Assembly: GCF_003063505.1 (NCBI RefSeq)
Contig: NZ_NERW01000001.1
Span: forward strand, 674,501 to 738,500
Length of the DNA: 64,000 nucleotides
Direction of reading: 5' to 3'
From: Limnohabitans sp. T6-20
GTDB taxonomy: Bacteria > Pseudomonadota > Gammaproteobacteria > Burkholderiales > Burkholderiaceae_C
The notes beneath the pieces are model-generated. The model was not told the origin of the DNA. It did not search any database and was given only the letters and a program-made list of their open reading frames with translations. Shown here piece after piece: positions 35,156-44,430 of the stretch (positions are counted from its first letter, which is position 1; each line of letters opens with the position of its first letter). The position numbers were made by a program, and so were the translations under genes.

Positions 35156-38100
35156 CAATGGCCGTTCAGTGAAGCCCACAACGCGCGCGCTGCTTTCAGG
35201 TTGCGTTCTTTGACATGGCCAAAGCCCTTGATGTTTTCGGGCACATTGGCTATTTGCAAAGCATGCGCGTGGTTTTCAGAGTTCAGGTTTTGAATCACCT
35301 GTTCAAGGTGCTGCATGTATTCACCGATCAGGGCGCGCTCTGTCTGACGCTCCTGTGTTCGACCGAAAATGTCGAAAGGCGTTCCACGCAAACCTTTGAG
35401 TTTGGCCAGCAACTTGAAGCCTGTGAGCATGGAAGGGCCAAATTTTTGTTTGACCAATTCGCCTTTGTCGTTGTGCTTGGCCAAAAGTGGCGGCGCCAGG
35501 TGGTAATGGATTTTGAAGTCCCCTTCAAAACTGCTGGCGATGCGTTCCAGAAACCCTGACTGTGTGTGCAAACGGGCGACTTCGTATTCGTCTTTGTAGG
35601 CCATCAACTTGTACAAATGACGCGCCACCGTTTCCGTGAGCACGGTTTTGCCCAAAGGTGCTTCTGCCCATTGCACACGCTGAACAAAGTTTTGATAACG
35701 TGCTGCATAAGCGGCGTTCTGGTAGTCGGTCAAACGGCGCATCCGATTGGCCACCAGATCTTCCAGCGTTTCACGCTTCTTGAACTGAATGACTTGTGAC
35801 GGCTGGATGTGCTGCATCAGCACGTCCAGTTGGTGCGCCGCATGGCGGCCCCACTCAAAAGCAGCCAGGTTGTTCTTGACCTGCACATCGTTGAGTTCAA
35901 TCGCACGCATCAAGGACTCGCGGTGCAGGGGCACCCAGCCTTTTTGCCAGGCGTAACCCAGGATCATGGGGTTGACGTAAATCGTGTCGCCCATGAGTTG
36001 CTTGGCCAAGGCATCGGCGTCAAAAGCGCCAACGCCTTCCACGCCCACTTGCGCCGTGATTTCTGCGACACATTGTTCAGCCGGGTTTTGCCAGTTGCCA
36101 TTTTTCACAAAGGCGGCAGTGGGCGTGCTGTTGCTGTTCAGCGCCACATGCGTGCGGCCTGCGCGCATGCGCAAGGTGGTTTCCTTGGAGGCGCTGACGA
36201 TGGGGTCGCAACCGATGATCAGATCCGCCGCGGCCATGCTCACGCGTGTGGTGCGGATATCGTCTTGCGTGTTGGCCACCAAAATGTGGCTCCATGTGGC
36301 ACCGCCTTTTTGGGCCAAACCTGCAGAGTCTTGCGTGACGATGCCTTTGCCTTCCATGTGTGCAGCCATGCCCAGCAATTGTCCGATGGTGATGACACCT
36401 GTGCCACCAACCCCTGCGACCACCATGCCCCAGGGTTGGGTGATGGCAGGCAGTGTGGGATCGGGCAAGTGGCCCAAGTTGGCAGGGTTCAATGTGCCTG
36501 TGCTGGACGACGACTTCTTTTTGAAGCTGCCGCCTTCCACGGTGACAAAGCTTGGACAAAAGCCTTTGAGGCAGCTGGTGTCCTTGTTGCAAGTGCTTTG
36601 GTTGATGGTGCGTTTGCGGCCGAGTTCGGTTTCCAGCGGCTCCACCGACAGGCAGTTTGATTGCACACCGCAGTCGCTGCAGCCCTCACACACCTCTTCG
36701 TTGATCATCACGCGCACGGCAGGGTCCACCATGGTGCCGCGCTTGCGGCGGCGGCGTTTTTCTGTGGCGCAGGTCTGGTCGTAAATGATGACGGTGGTGC
36801 CTTTGATTTCGCGCATTTCGCGCTGGATGCGGTCGAGCTCATCGCGGTGGAACACGCGCACACCTTCGGCCAAAGCCACGCCATCGTATTTTTCGGGTTC
36901 GTCGGTGACGACCACAATGCGTTGCGCGCCTTCGGCCTTCATGCTCATGGCGATTTGCACCACGCTGTGGCCTTCGGGGCGCTCGCCCACTTGTTGGCCA
37001 CCGGTCATGGCTACCGCATCGTTGTACAGAATCTTGTAGGTGATGTTCACACCCGAGGCCACGCTTTGGCGCACGGCCAGAATGCCACTGTGGAAATAGG
37101 TGCCGTCACCGATGTTGGCAAACATGTGCTGGTCGGTGCTGAAGGGTTGTTGGCCTGTCCATGGCACACCTTCGCCGCCCATTTGGGTGAAGCCCACGGT
37201 GCTGCGGTCCATCCAGATGCTCATGAAGTGGCAACCAATGCCCGCCATGGCGCGTGAGCCTTCTGGCACTTTCGTGGAAGTGTTGTGTGGGCAGCCCGAG
37301 CAGAACCAGGGTTGGCGTTCGGCCGCTGCGCCGAGCGTCAGCGTTTTCATGGCCAGGTCTTTGCCATCGAGGACAGTCAAATGCGCGTCGATGCGGGCGG
37401 TCGTCTCGGCATCGATGCCCAATTTTTTCAGTCGCTTGGCAATGGCGCGCGCAATGATGGCAGGCGTCAGGTCGGCATTGGCGCGCAGCAAGGTGCGCTC
37501 GGTCGGATTGGGGATCGACCATTCACCGCCAGACACATCGCCATCGGCTTCGTCGAATTTACCCAGGATGTTGGGTCGCACATCGTCACGCCAGTTGTAG
37601 AGTTCTTCCTTGAGCTGGTATTCGATGACCTGGCGCTTTTCTTCGACCACCAGGATCTCGCGCAAGCCGGTCGCAAATTCGCGGGTGGTTTGTGCTTCGA
37701 GCGGCCAGACCACGCCCACTTTGTGCAAACGGATGCCCAAGCGTTGGCAGGTGGCATCGTCCAGCCCCAAGTCAAGCAGGGCCTGCCTTGTGTCGTTGAA
37801 GGCCTTGCCGCTGGCGATCAGGCCAAAGCGGTCGTTGGGTCCCTGGATGACGTTGTGGTTAAGCTTATTGGCGCGGATGTAGGCGAGGGCTGCGTACCAT
37901 TTGTAATCAAACAAACGCGCTTCTTGCTCCAGCGCGGTATCGGGCCATCGGATGTGCACACCGCCGGGGGGCATCACAAATTCGGGCAGCACGATTTGCA
38001 CACGTTCAGGGTCGATGTGGGCGGTGGCGCTGGACTCGACAATCTCCTGAATCGTCTTCATGCCTGACCAGATGCCGGCAAAACGGCTCAAAGCGATGGC

Positions 38101-38691
38101 GTGCAGACCTTGGTCGAGGATGTCCTGTACGCTGGCCGGGAAGAACACCGGCAGGCCGCAGGCCTTGAAGATGTGGTCGCTTTGGTGGGCTGCGGTGGAG
38201 CTTTTGGCCACATGGTCGTCACCGGCCACCGCCAGCACGCCCCCCCAAGGTGTGGTGCCCGCCATGTTGGCGTGTTTGAAGACATCGGAGCAACGGTCCA
38301 CGCCGGGGCCTTTGCCGTACCAGATGCCGAACACGCCATCGAATTTGTTGGAGCCCGCCGGGGCAAAGCCCAGCTGCTGCGTGCCCCACAAGGCGGTGGC
38401 GGCCAGTTCTTCGTTGACGCCGGGCTGAAAGACGATGTTTTGCGCTTTCAGGTGGTCTTTGGCCTTCCACAGGGATTGGTCGTAACTGCCCAAAGGCGAG
38501 CCCCGGTAACCACTGATGAAGCCCGCTGTGTTTTTGCCCTGCAGTGCGTCGCGTTGGCGCTGCAACATGGGCAGTTTGACCAGGGCCTGAACCCCGCTCA
38601 TGAAGGCACGGCCGACGTCGAGGCTGTATTTGTCGTCCAGTGTCACCGTCTCTAAAGCCTGGCGAATCGATTCTGGCAATGGGGCATTCAT
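35155..38691 (-). CDS. Fused indolepyruvate ferredoxin oxidoreductase
   Basis: A 1178-residue single-chain 2-oxoacid:acceptor oxidoreductase that decarboxylates aryl- or branched-chain 2-oxoacids to acyl-CoA. The N-terminal half holds the IorA-like thiamine-diphosphate parts (GFISGYRGSPLGSYDQSLW and, further on, GEGVPWTGQQPF, ANIGDGTYFHSG). A Cys-rich iron-sulfur region follows (EVCEGCSDCGVQSNCLSVEP, STCNKDTSCLKGFCPSF). The C-terminal IorB-like gamma domain begins at VVAGVGGTGVITIGQLLGMA. A divergent Lrp regulator is encoded 121 bp away and a glutamate dehydrogenase lies beyond, so it likely serves amino-acid breakdown. Its stop touches the minE-side terminator. Confidence 0.92.
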   Translation of the reverse strand: MNAPLPESIRQALETVTLDDKYSLDVGRAFMSGVQALVKLPMLQRQRDALQGKNTAGFISGYRGSPLGSYDQSLWKAKDHLKAQNIVFQPGVNEELAATALWGTQQLGFAPAGSNKFDGVFGIWYGKGPGVDRCSDVFKHANMAGTTPWGGVLAVAGDDHVAKSSTAAHQSDHIFKACGLPVFFPASVQDILDQGLHAIALSRFAGIWSGMKTIQEIVESSATAHIDPERVQIVLPEFVMPPGGVHIRWPDTALEQEARLFDYKWYAALAYIRANKLNHNVIQGPNDRFGLIASGKAFNDTRQALLDLGLDDATCQRLGIRLHKVGVVWPLEAQTTREFATGLREILVVEEKRQVIEYQLKEELYNWRDDVRPNILGKFDEADGDVSGGEWSIPNPTERTLLRANADLTPAIIARAIAKRLKKLGIDAETTARIDAHLTVLDGKDLAMKTLTLGAAAERQPWFCSGCPHNTSTKVPEGSRAMAGIGCHFMSIWMDRSTVGFTQMGGEGVPWTGQQPFSTDQHMFANIGDGTYFHSGILAVRQSVASGVNITYKILYNDAVAMTGGQQVGERPEGHSVVQIAMSMKAEGAQRIVVVTDEPEKYDGVALAEGVRVFHRDELDRIQREMREIKGTTVIIYDQTCATEKRRRRKRGTMVDPAVRVMINEEVCEGCSDCGVQSNCLSVEPLETELGRKRTINQSTCNKDTSCLKGFCPSFVTVEGGSFKKKSSSSTGTLNPANLGHLPDPTLPAITQPWGMVVAGVGGTGVITIGQLLGMAAHMEGKGIVTQDSAGLAQKGGATWSHILVANTQDDIRTTRVSMAAADLIIGCDPIVSASKETTLRMRAGRTHVALNSNSTPTAAFVKNGNWQNPAEQCVAEITAQVGVEGVGAFDADALAKQLMGDTIYVNPMILGYAWQKGWVPLHRESLMRAIELNDVQVKNNLAAFEWGRHAAHQLDVLMQHIQPSQVIQFKKRETLEDLVANRMRRLTDYQNAAYAARYQNFVQRVQWAEAPLGKTVLTETVARHLYKLMAYKDEYEVARLHTQSGFLERIASSFEGDFKIHYHLAPPLLAKHNDKGELVKQKFGPSMLTGFKLLAKLKGLRGTPFDIFGRTQERQTERALIGEYMQHLEQVIQNLNSENHAHALQIANVPENIKGFGHVKERNLKAARALWASLNGH

Positions 38692-38751
38692 GGCGTGTGT
38701 CCTGCGGCTGAAATTGAAAGCACAGTGTAGGACGGCCCAGCCGACAGGTGC

Positions 38752-38782
38752 TTGCTTTCTGTGACAGGATTTGCCCTATGAT
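38752..38782 (+). promoter_or_regulatory. Possible promoter of the Lrp-family gene
   Basis: TTGCTT at 38752-38757 and TATGAT at 38777-38782 are separated by 19 bp, a little long for sigma-70. It would start transcription near 38789, 24 bp before the TTG start codon. A 7-bp dyad (GAAAGCA ... TGCTTTC) surrounds its left part and could be an Lrp-type contact. Confidence 0.35.
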
Positions 38783-38812
38783 TTGAAAGAATCTTGCTTA
38801 AAAGAGGTTGTT

Positions 38813-39280
38813 TTGGAAACATTGAATAAATTTGACTGGGCGATATTGAATGAACTGCAGCGCGATGGGCGCTTGACCAACGCCGAATTGGCGCAACGCG
38901 TGGGTTTGTCTGCCGCGCCTTGCTGGCGGCGTGTGCGCGCCCTGGAGGAGTCGGGCGTCATCAAAGGCTACCGCGCCGAGATCGATCGCCAGAAAGTGGG
39001 CTTGGATGTGTTTGCCTTTGTGCGGCTGGATGCCGAACGCAACCGGGGTGACGTGACACGGCAGCTTGAGGAAGCCATTTTGAAGATTCCGGAAGTCATT
39101 GCCTGTCACTACATCAGCGGCACCGGCACCTTTGAGCTGCAGGTGGTGAGCAAAGACCTCAACACCTTCAGCCAGTTTGCCCGCGATGTGCTGATCAACC
39201 TGCCCAATGTGAAAGACCTGCACACCAGTTTTTCATTGGGTGAGGTCAAGGCCGCGGGGGCCTTGCCGCTCAAACCCTGA
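38813..39280 (+). CDS. Lrp/AsnC-family transcriptional regulator
   Basis: A 155-residue regulator. The N-terminal helix-turn-helix is WAILNELQRDGRLTNAELA and CWRRVRALEESGVIKGY; the C-terminal RAM ligand-binding domain includes KIPEVIACHYISGTGTFELQ. There is no ATG near the conserved start; a TTG at 38813 with AAGAGG seven bases upstream is the best start. Lrp-type proteins sense amino acids and usually control a divergent gene, here the indolepyruvate oxidoreductase. It converges on the glutamate dehydrogenase gene. Confidence 0.9.
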   Translation: METLNKFDWAILNELQRDGRLTNAELAQRVGLSAAPCWRRVRALEESGVIKGYRAEIDRQKVGLDVFAFVRLDAERNRGDVTRQLEEAILKIPEVIACHYISGTGTFELQVVSKDLNTFSQFARDVLINLPNVKDLHTSFSLGEVKAAGALPLKP

Positions 39281-39312
39281 GGGCAGCTGTTGCGGTCTGT
39301 CTCAACCGCAGC

Positions 39313-39344
39313 CACTCAGCCGCCAGCACATCGGCGGCTGGGTG
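39313..39344. terminator. Hairpin between convergent lrp and gdh genes
   Basis: CAGCCGCC / GGCGGCTG (39317-39324 and 39333-39340) is an 8-bp stem with an 8-base loop, extendable to 12 with one mismatch. It sits in the 65-bp gap between convergent genes. There is no T-run, so termination is only inferred from position. Confidence 0.45.
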
Positions 39345-39345
39345 C

Positions 39346-40656
39346 TCAGGGGTACAAACCACGCAGTTCTCGCGCTTGCAAAATGCGCGTGCAAGACACG
39401 ATGAAGGTGGCGGTGCGCAGGCTGACGCGGTGTTCCTTGGCCACTTGCCAAATGGCGGCAAAAGCCTCGCGCATGATGCGCACCAAGCGGGTGTTGATGT
39501 CGTCTTCACTCCAGAAAAAGCTGGAGAAATCCTGCACCCATTCAAAGTAGCTCACCGTCACGCCCCCGGCGTTGGCGATCACATCGGGCACGACCAGAAT
39601 GCCCCGCTCGTGCAGGATGTCATCCGCCTCGGGCGTGGTGGGGCCGTTGGCCCCTTCGATCACCATGCGGGCCTGGATCTGGTGGGCGTTGGCAGCGGTG
39701 ATTTGTTGCTCCAGCGCGGCCGGGATCAGGATGTCGCAGTCCACCCCCCAGAACTGTGCATCTTCGAGCGCCTCGGCCGGGGCAAAGCCCTTGACACTGC
39801 CGTTCTCGCTGACATGGCGCAGCAAGGCGGGCACATCCAGACCAGACGCTTTGTAGAGGGTGCCGCCGTGGTCTTGCACAGCGACCACCGTGGCCCCGGC
39901 CTGGGCAAACAGCTTGGCGGCGATGCCGCCTACGTTGCCAAAGCCCTGCACGGCAATTTTGGCTTGGGTGATGTCGAGGCCCATGTGCCCGGCGGCTTCC
40001 TGGCCCACGGTGAACACGCCACGCCCGGTGGCCTCGCGCCGCCCCAAGGAGCCGCCCAGCGCAATGGGTTTGCCGGTGACCACGCCTGAGGCCGTGGCAC
40101 CTTCGTTCATCGAATACGTGTCCATCATCCAGGCCATGATTTGCTCGTTGGTGTTCACATCAGGCGCGGGGATGTCTTTGGTCGGGCCGATGATGATGCC
40201 GATCTCGCTGGTGTAACGGCGCGTCAGGCGTTCGAGCTCGCCGCGTGACAAGGTTTTGGGATCGACCCGAATGCCGCCTTTGGCCCCGCCAAAGGGCAGG
40301 TTGACCGCCGCGTTTTTCACCGACATCCAGGCGGACAGGGCCATGACCTCGGACAGGGTCACATCCTGGTGAAAGCGCACGCCGCCTTTGCCGGGGCCGC
40401 GGCTGGTGTTGTGCTGCACGCGATAGCCCTCAAAGTGGGCCATGGTGCCGTTGTCCAGCTCGATGGGCACGTCCACGATCAGGGCGCGCTTGGGGCGCTT
40501 GAGGGTTTCGACCCAGCGCGAGAGCGAGCCGAGGTAGGGCGTGACGCGGTCGACCTGCTGCAGGTAAATGCCCCAGGGGCCCAAGTGTTCGGCGTTGAGA
40601 TAAGAGGGCAAGGCGTGCGCGCTTTTGACGGAGGTGCTTGCGGGGGAATTGGACAT
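39346..40656 (-). CDS. gdhA: Glu/Leu/Phe/Val dehydrogenase (glutamate dehydrogenase)
   Basis: A 436-residue amino-acid dehydrogenase. It interconverts glutamate and 2-oxoglutarate with NAD(P). The catalytic block is [18 protein letters not shown], then [14 protein letters not shown] (active Lys) and [16 protein letters not shown]. The Rossmann motif is [14 protein letters not shown]. The ATG at 40656 has an excellent ribosome site AAGGAGA eight bases upstream, and an earlier ATG lacks one. With the neighbouring indolepyruvate oxidoreductase and Lrp regulator it suggests an amino-acid-catabolism patch. Cofactor preference cannot be read reliably. Confidence 0.92.
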   Translation of the reverse strand: MSNSPASTSVKSAHALPSYLNAEHLGPWGIYLQQVDRVTPYLGSLSRWVETLKRPKRALIVDVPIELDNGTMAHFEGYRVQHNTSRGPGKGGVRFHQDVTLSEVMALSAWMSVKNAAVNLPFGGAKGGIRVDPKTLSRGELERLTRRYTSEIGIIIGPTKDIPAPDVNTNEQIMAWMMDTYSMNEGATASGVVTGKPIALGGSLGRREATGRGVFTVGQEAAGHMGLDITQAKIAVQGFGNVGGIAAKLFAQAGATVVAVQDHGGTLYKASGLDVPALLRHVSENGSVKGFAPAEALEDAQFWGVDCDILIPAALEQQITAANAHQIQARMVIEGANGPTTPEADDILHERGILVVPDVIANAGGVTVSYFEWVQDFSSFFWSEDDINTRLVRIMREAFAAIWQVAKEHRVSLRTATFIVSCTRILQARELRGLYP

Positions 40657-40783
40657 GTTTTGTCTCCTTTCGTGAAACTGACGGGTCGTCAGTGGTGCGA
40701 ATGGTAGACCGGGCATGCGCCCCCGTCCAAGGCCGCTTGGCTGTCAGGCCATGCGTCAAACGCATAACCCTGAATCGGTTGAG

Positions 40784-40814
40784 GTGGCCATGGGGCTGTG
40801 TCAACCATGGCCAC
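40784..40814. repeat. 10-bp perfect inverted repeat between gdh and mnmG
   Basis: GTGGCCATGG at 40784-40793 is mirrored by CCATGGCCAC at 40805-40814 across 11 bases. It lies in the 288-bp gap between the divergent gdh and mnmG genes, 130 bp before the mnmG start. An operator dyad or RNA hairpin are both possible; no promoter motif could be fixed with confidence. Confidence 0.5.
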
Positions 40815-40944
40815 GCTCATACCCGCAAATGCTGCAGGCGTGAAACCCTGCCTGTAAAATCAGCAGCTTCAGCCGGACCCCGTGGCAGGGCGGCTCCGTG
40901 GCGCAGGCGGCGCCCATTTTTTGGCCCTCCAAGGGCAGACTCTC

Positions 40945-42915
40945 ATGCTTTACCCTCAAGAATTCGACGTGATCGTGGTCGGTGGCGGCCATGCCGGAAC
41001 TGAAGCAGCGCTGGCGGCTGCGCGCATGGGCTGCAAAACCTTGCTTCTGTCGCACAACATCGAAACGCTGGGGCAGATGAGTTGCAACCCCAGCATTGGC
41101 GGCATCGGCAAGGGCCATCTGGTCAAAGAGGTCGATGCTTTGGGTGGTGCCATGGCGCTGGCCACCGATGAAGGCGGTATCCAGTTCCGCATCCTGAACA
41201 GCTCCAAAGGTCCGGCTGTGCGCGCCACCCGCGCCCAAGCCGACCGCATTCTGTACAAAGCCGCCATCCGCCGCATGCTGGAGAACCAGCCTAACCTGTG
41301 GCTGTTTCAGCAGGCGGTGGACGACCTGATGGTCGAAGGTGACCGGGTGGTGGGGGCCGTCACACAGGTGGGCATCCGCTTCCGTTCGCGCACGGTGGTG
41401 CTGACCGCGGGTACGTTTTTGGACGGCAAAATTCATGTGGGTTTGCAAAACTATGCGGCGGGCAGGGCGGGCGACCCGCCAGCCGTCAGCTTGTCGGCGC
41501 GCCTGAAAGAGCTCAAGCTGCCGCAAGGACGTCTCAAAACCGGCACGCCGCCGCGCCTGGATGGGCGGACCATTGATTTTTCGAAGTGCTCCGAGCAGCC
41601 CGGCGACGGCATGCCCGGTGGCATGAACCCCGAAGGTGGGGTGCCGGTCTTCAGCTTCATGGGCAAAGCCGAGATGCACCCGCAGCAAATGCCGTGCTGG
41701 ATCACCCACACCAACGAGCGCACGCACGAGATCATCCGTTTGGGCTTTGACCGCAGTCCCATGTTCACCGGCAAGATCGAGGGCGTGGGCCCGCGCTATT
41801 GCCCGAGCGTTGAAGACAAGATCAACCGTTTTGCCGACAAGGACAGCCACCAGATTTTTCTGGAGCCTGAAGGCCTGACCACGAACGAGTATTACCCCAA
41901 CGGCATCTCGACCAGCTTGCCGTTTGACATCCAGTACGACTTGGTGCGCTCGATGAAGGGGCTGGAGAACTGCCACATTCTGCGCCCCGGCTACGCCATC
42001 GAATACGACTACTTTGACCCGCGTGCGTTGAAGAACAGCTTCGAGACCCGGCAGATCAACGGCTTGTTTTTTGCGGGCCAGATCAACGGCACCACCGGTT
42101 ACGAAGAAGCCGCCGCCCAAGGCTTGTTTGCGGGCATCAATGCCGCGCTGCAATGCCGGGGCGAAGCGGCCTGGACGCCAGCGCGTGACCAGGCTTACTT
42201 GGGTGTGCTGGTGGACGACCTGGTCACCCAGGGCGTGACCGAGCCTTACCGCATGTTCACCAGCCGGGCCGAGTTCCGCTTGCAGCTGCGCGAAGATAAT
42301 GCCGATGCCCGCCTGACCGAAGTGGGCCGCCAGATGGGCTTGGTGGACGATGCGCGCTGGGAGGCCTTCAGCCGCAAGCGCGATGCTGTTTCACGTGAAA
42401 CAGAGCGCCTCAAGTCCACCTGGGTGAACCCGCGCAATCTGCCTGCCGAAGAATCGGTTCGGGTGCTGGGCAAGGCCATTGAGCATGAGCACAACCTGTT
42501 CGACTTGTTGCGCAGACCGAATGTGTCGTATCAGGCGCTGATGTCTTTGGACGAAGGCCGCATGGCCAGCGCCGATGTTTCACGTGAAACCCTGGGTGAT
42601 TTGAGTGAGCCCGTCATCGAACAGGTCGAGATCGCCGCCAAGTATTCCGGCTACATCGATCGCCAAAAAGGCGAAGTAGAGCGGGCTGCTTTTTATGAGC
42701 ACCTGCGCCTGCCAGAAAGCCTGGATTACATGCAGGTCTCGGCCTTGTCGATCGAAGCCCGCCAAAAGCTGGCCAAGCACCGCCCCGAGACCCTTGGGCA
42801 GGCCTCGCGCATCTCGGGCATCACACCCGCCAGCGTGTCGCTGCTGCTGATTCACCTGAAAAAAGGCGGCTTCAAGGGTTTCATGCAAGCCGCCGAGGAA
42901 GGTGCGCAGGCATGA
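40945..42915 (+). CDS. mnmG: tRNA uridine-5-carboxymethylaminomethyl synthesis enzyme MnmG (GidA)
   Basis: A 656-residue FAD enzyme that, with MnmE, installs the 5-carboxymethylaminomethyl group on U34 of tRNAs. The FAD motif [19 protein letters not shown] opens the protein. [45 protein letters not shown] and the C-terminal [17 protein letters not shown] are diagnostic. It starts the mnmG-rsmG-par neighbourhood, typical of origin-proximal DNA. Two parS-like sites are embedded in its 3' third, each read as the codons for Ser-Arg-Glu-Thr. Its stop overlaps rsmG by 4 bp. Confidence 0.97.
   Translation: MLYPQEFDVIVVGGGHAGTEAALAAARMGCKTLLLSHNIETLGQMSCNPSIGGIGKGHLVKEVDALGGAMALATDEGGIQFRILNSSKGPAVRATRAQADRILYKAAIRRMLENQPNLWLFQQAVDDLMVEGDRVVGAVTQVGIRFRSRTVVLTAGTFLDGKIHVGLQNYAAGRAGDPPAVSLSARLKELKLPQGRLKTGTPPRLDGRTIDFSKCSEQPGDGMPGGMNPEGGVPVFSFMGKAEMHPQQMPCWITHTNERTHEIIRLGFDRSPMFTGKIEGVGPRYCPSVEDKINRFADKDSHQIFLEPEGLTTNEYYPNGISTSLPFDIQYDLVRSMKGLENCHILRPGYAIEYDYFDPRALKNSFETRQINGLFFAGQINGTTGYEEAAAQGLFAGINAALQCRGEAAWTPARDQAYLGVLVDDLVTQGVTEPYRMFTSRAEFRLQLREDNADARLTEVGRQMGLVDDARWEAFSRKRDAVSRETERLKSTWVNPRNLPAEESVRVLGKAIEHEHNLFDLLRRPNVSYQALMSLDEGRMASADVSRETLGDLSEPVIEQVEIAAKYSGYIDRQKGEVERAAFYEHLRLPESLDYMQVSALSIEARQKLAKHRPETLGQASRISGITPASVSLLLIHLKKGGFKGFMQAAEEGAQA
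42387..42402. other. parS: parS centromere site 1 (perfect consensus)
   Basis: TGTTTCACGTGAAACA is the full 16-bp ParB-binding palindrome. It lies inside the mnmG coding sequence and is read as part of AVSRETE. ParB is encoded 3.3 kb downstream. Confidence 0.95.
42576..42591. other. parS: parS-like site 2 (15/16)
   Basis: TGTTTCACGTGAAACC differs from the consensus only at the last base. It is inside mnmG (DVSRETL), 189 bp after site 1. Confidence 0.88.
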
Positions 42916-43568
42916 GTTTGAATTTGGAAGAGGGCCTGCGCTTGGGGGCCAAGGCCCTGAATTTGAACTTGTCGGATGAACAAGTCCAGCGCCTGTTGGG
43001 CTATATGGCGCTGATCCAGAAATGGACCAAGGTTTACAATCTGACCGCTGTGCGTGACCCGGCGGACATGCTGACGCACCACCTGCTGGACAGCCTGACG
43101 GCCATTGCGCCTTTGTCCCGGCACACCCAAGGTCAACCGCGCAAGGTGCTGGATGTGGGCTCGGGTGGTGGCCTGCCCGGTGTGGTCTTGGCCATTTGCA
43201 TGCCCGAGCTGAATGTGACTTGCGTGGACACCGTGGCCAAAAAAGCCGCGTTTGTGCAGCAGGTGGCGGTGAGCCTGAAGTTGCCCAATTTGCGCGGCAT
43301 CCATGCCCGGGTCGAATCCTTGACCGATCCTTATGACGTGATTTGCTCACGCGCCTTCGCTTCTTTGCCCGACTTTGTGACCTGGTCACGTTCGGCCTTG
43401 GCCGAGGGCGGGGTCTGGATGGCCATGAAGGGCAAGCACCCGCAGGACGAAATCGACGCCTTGCCTGCCGACGTCAAAGTGTTTCACGTGGAACCATTGA
43501 CCGTGCCCGGGCTGGACGTGGAGCGGTGCATGGTCTGGATGAAGCCTGAGGCGGCGACGCCGGCCTGA
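42912..43568 (+). CDS. rsmG: 16S rRNA (guanine527-N7)-methyltransferase RsmG (GidB)
   Basis: A 218-residue SAM-dependent methyltransferase acting on G527 of 16S rRNA; loss gives low-level streptomycin resistance in other bacteria. The SAM motif is [16 protein letters not shown], preceded by [20 protein letters not shown] and followed by [17 protein letters not shown] and [13 protein letters not shown]. It is coupled to mnmG by ATGA. A degenerate parS copy lies near its 3' end. A 232-bp gap with a further perfect parS follows. Confidence 0.96.
   Translation: MSLNLEEGLRLGAKALNLNLSDEQVQRLLGYMALIQKWTKVYNLTAVRDPADMLTHHLLDSLTAIAPLSRHTQGQPRKVLDVGSGGGLPGVVLAICMPELNVTCVDTVAKKAAFVQQVAVSLKLPNLRGIHARVESLTDPYDVICSRAFASLPDFVTWSRSALAEGGVWMAMKGKHPQDEIDALPADVKVFHVEPLTVPGLDVERCMVWMKPEAATPA
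43480..43495. other. parS: Degenerate parS-like site 3 (14/16)
   Basis: TGTTTCACGTGGAACC keeps the TTTCACGTG core but has two changes on the right arm. It is inside rsmG, encoding VFHVEP. It may be a weak ParB site. Confidence 0.55.
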
Positions 43569-43577
43569 CCGGGGCTT

Positions 43578-43593
43578 GCTGTGAAGTCACAGC
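43578..43593. repeat. Perfect 7-bp dyad just after rsmG
   Basis: GCTGTGA-AG-TCACAGC begins 10 bp after the rsmG stop. It is too symmetric and compact for a typical terminator and lacks a T-run; a protein-binding site or a short mRNA hairpin are possible. Confidence 0.4.
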
Positions 43594-43714
43594 GTACAGG
43601 GGCGGCTTGTGGGTGAAGACAGTCCGCTGCTTGTGAATGCCTTCGTGCCCAACAGAGACCCGCCCGCAGCAGGCGGCACCGGCAAAACAGCCCCCTTTGG
43701 GGTGGTCCGGGCGG

Positions 43715-43730
43715 TGTTTCACGTGAAACA
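43715..43730. other. parS: parS centromere site 4 (perfect consensus)
   Basis: TGTTTCACGTGAAACA occurs in the intergenic region 71 bp before the lysE start and about 2 kb upstream of parB. Intergenic parS copies near parAB are typical of primary chromosomes. Confidence 0.95.
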
Positions 43731-43800
43731 AGACGCCTTGCTTGGCCATCACCGCGCAGGCATCACTTACACTCAGCCCATTCCCATTTAAAGAAAAACC

Positions 43801-44415
43801 ATGTTCGGCATCTCGGATTACGGCGCTTTTGCCGCAGCTTTTGTGCTGCTTTTGTTCTTGCCAGGCCCCGGCAATCTGGCCTTGATCAGCTCTGCCAGCA
43901 AGGGCGGGGTGGCTGGTGGCTTGGCGTCGGTGTTGGGCTTGTTGTTGGGTGACCAGATTCTGCTGTGGCTCACGGTGGCCGGCGTGGCGGCCATGCTCAA
44001 GACCTTGCCTGTGCTTTTCATGGCGGTGCAGTGGTTGGGTGCCGCGTATTTGGCTTGGTTGGGGTTCAAGATGATCACGGCCAAAGCGGGTGAAGGCCCC
44101 AGCATTCAAATCACGCCCGGACGTTACTTTCGTGAAACCATGTTCATCACCTTGCTCAACCCCAAGGCAATCATGTTTTACTTTGCGTTTTTCCCCCAGT
44201 TCATTGACCCGGTTCACCATCAGGGGTGGATCACCTTCGCCGTGATGGCGTCGACCATTGCGGTGCTGGGCTTCATTTACTGCTTTGGCGTGGTGCTGAT
44301 CACGCATTTCATGGCAGAACGCCTGCGCGCCAATCCGGCCGTGTCGGGCTTTTTGCAAAAACTGGCGGGCGTTTGCCTGATCGGTTTCGGACTCAAGCTC
44401 GCGTTCACCAAATAA
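43801..44415 (+). CDS. LysE-family amino-acid exporter
   Basis: A 204-residue inner-membrane protein with five to six helices, of the LysE/RhtB exporter family. The hallmark N-terminal motif is LFLPGPGNLALISSASKGG, followed by GLLLGDQILLWLTVAGVAAM and the mid-loop FRETMFITLLNPKAIMFYFA. Members export basic or neutral amino acids. It lies between the parS sites and parA with only 15 bp to the latter, so parA may be transcribed from a promoter upstream of this gene. The insertion of an exporter into the par locus has no evident functional logic. Confidence 0.9.
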   Translation: MFGISDYGAFAAAFVLLLFLPGPGNLALISSASKGGVAGGLASVLGLLLGDQILLWLTVAGVAAMLKTLPVLFMAVQWLGAAYLAWLGFKMITAKAGEGPSIQITPGRYFRETMFITLLNPKAIMFYFAFFPQFIDPVHHQGWITFAVMASTIAVLGFIYCFGVVLITHFMAERLRANPAVSGFLQKLAGVCLIGFGLKLAFTK

Positions 44416-44430
44416 ACCGGACAGACCCCC

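Noticed and set aside
40840..40944. Possible terminator/attenuator (GC-rich arms then T-run) just before mnmG
   Set aside because: The arms around 40900-40920 pair imperfectly and no leader peptide is seen; too weak to annotate.
43609..43791. 60-codon open frame in the rsmG-lysE gap
   Set aside because: No ribosome site, reads through parS and has no protein-like pattern; the gap is better explained by the parS site and promoter DNA.
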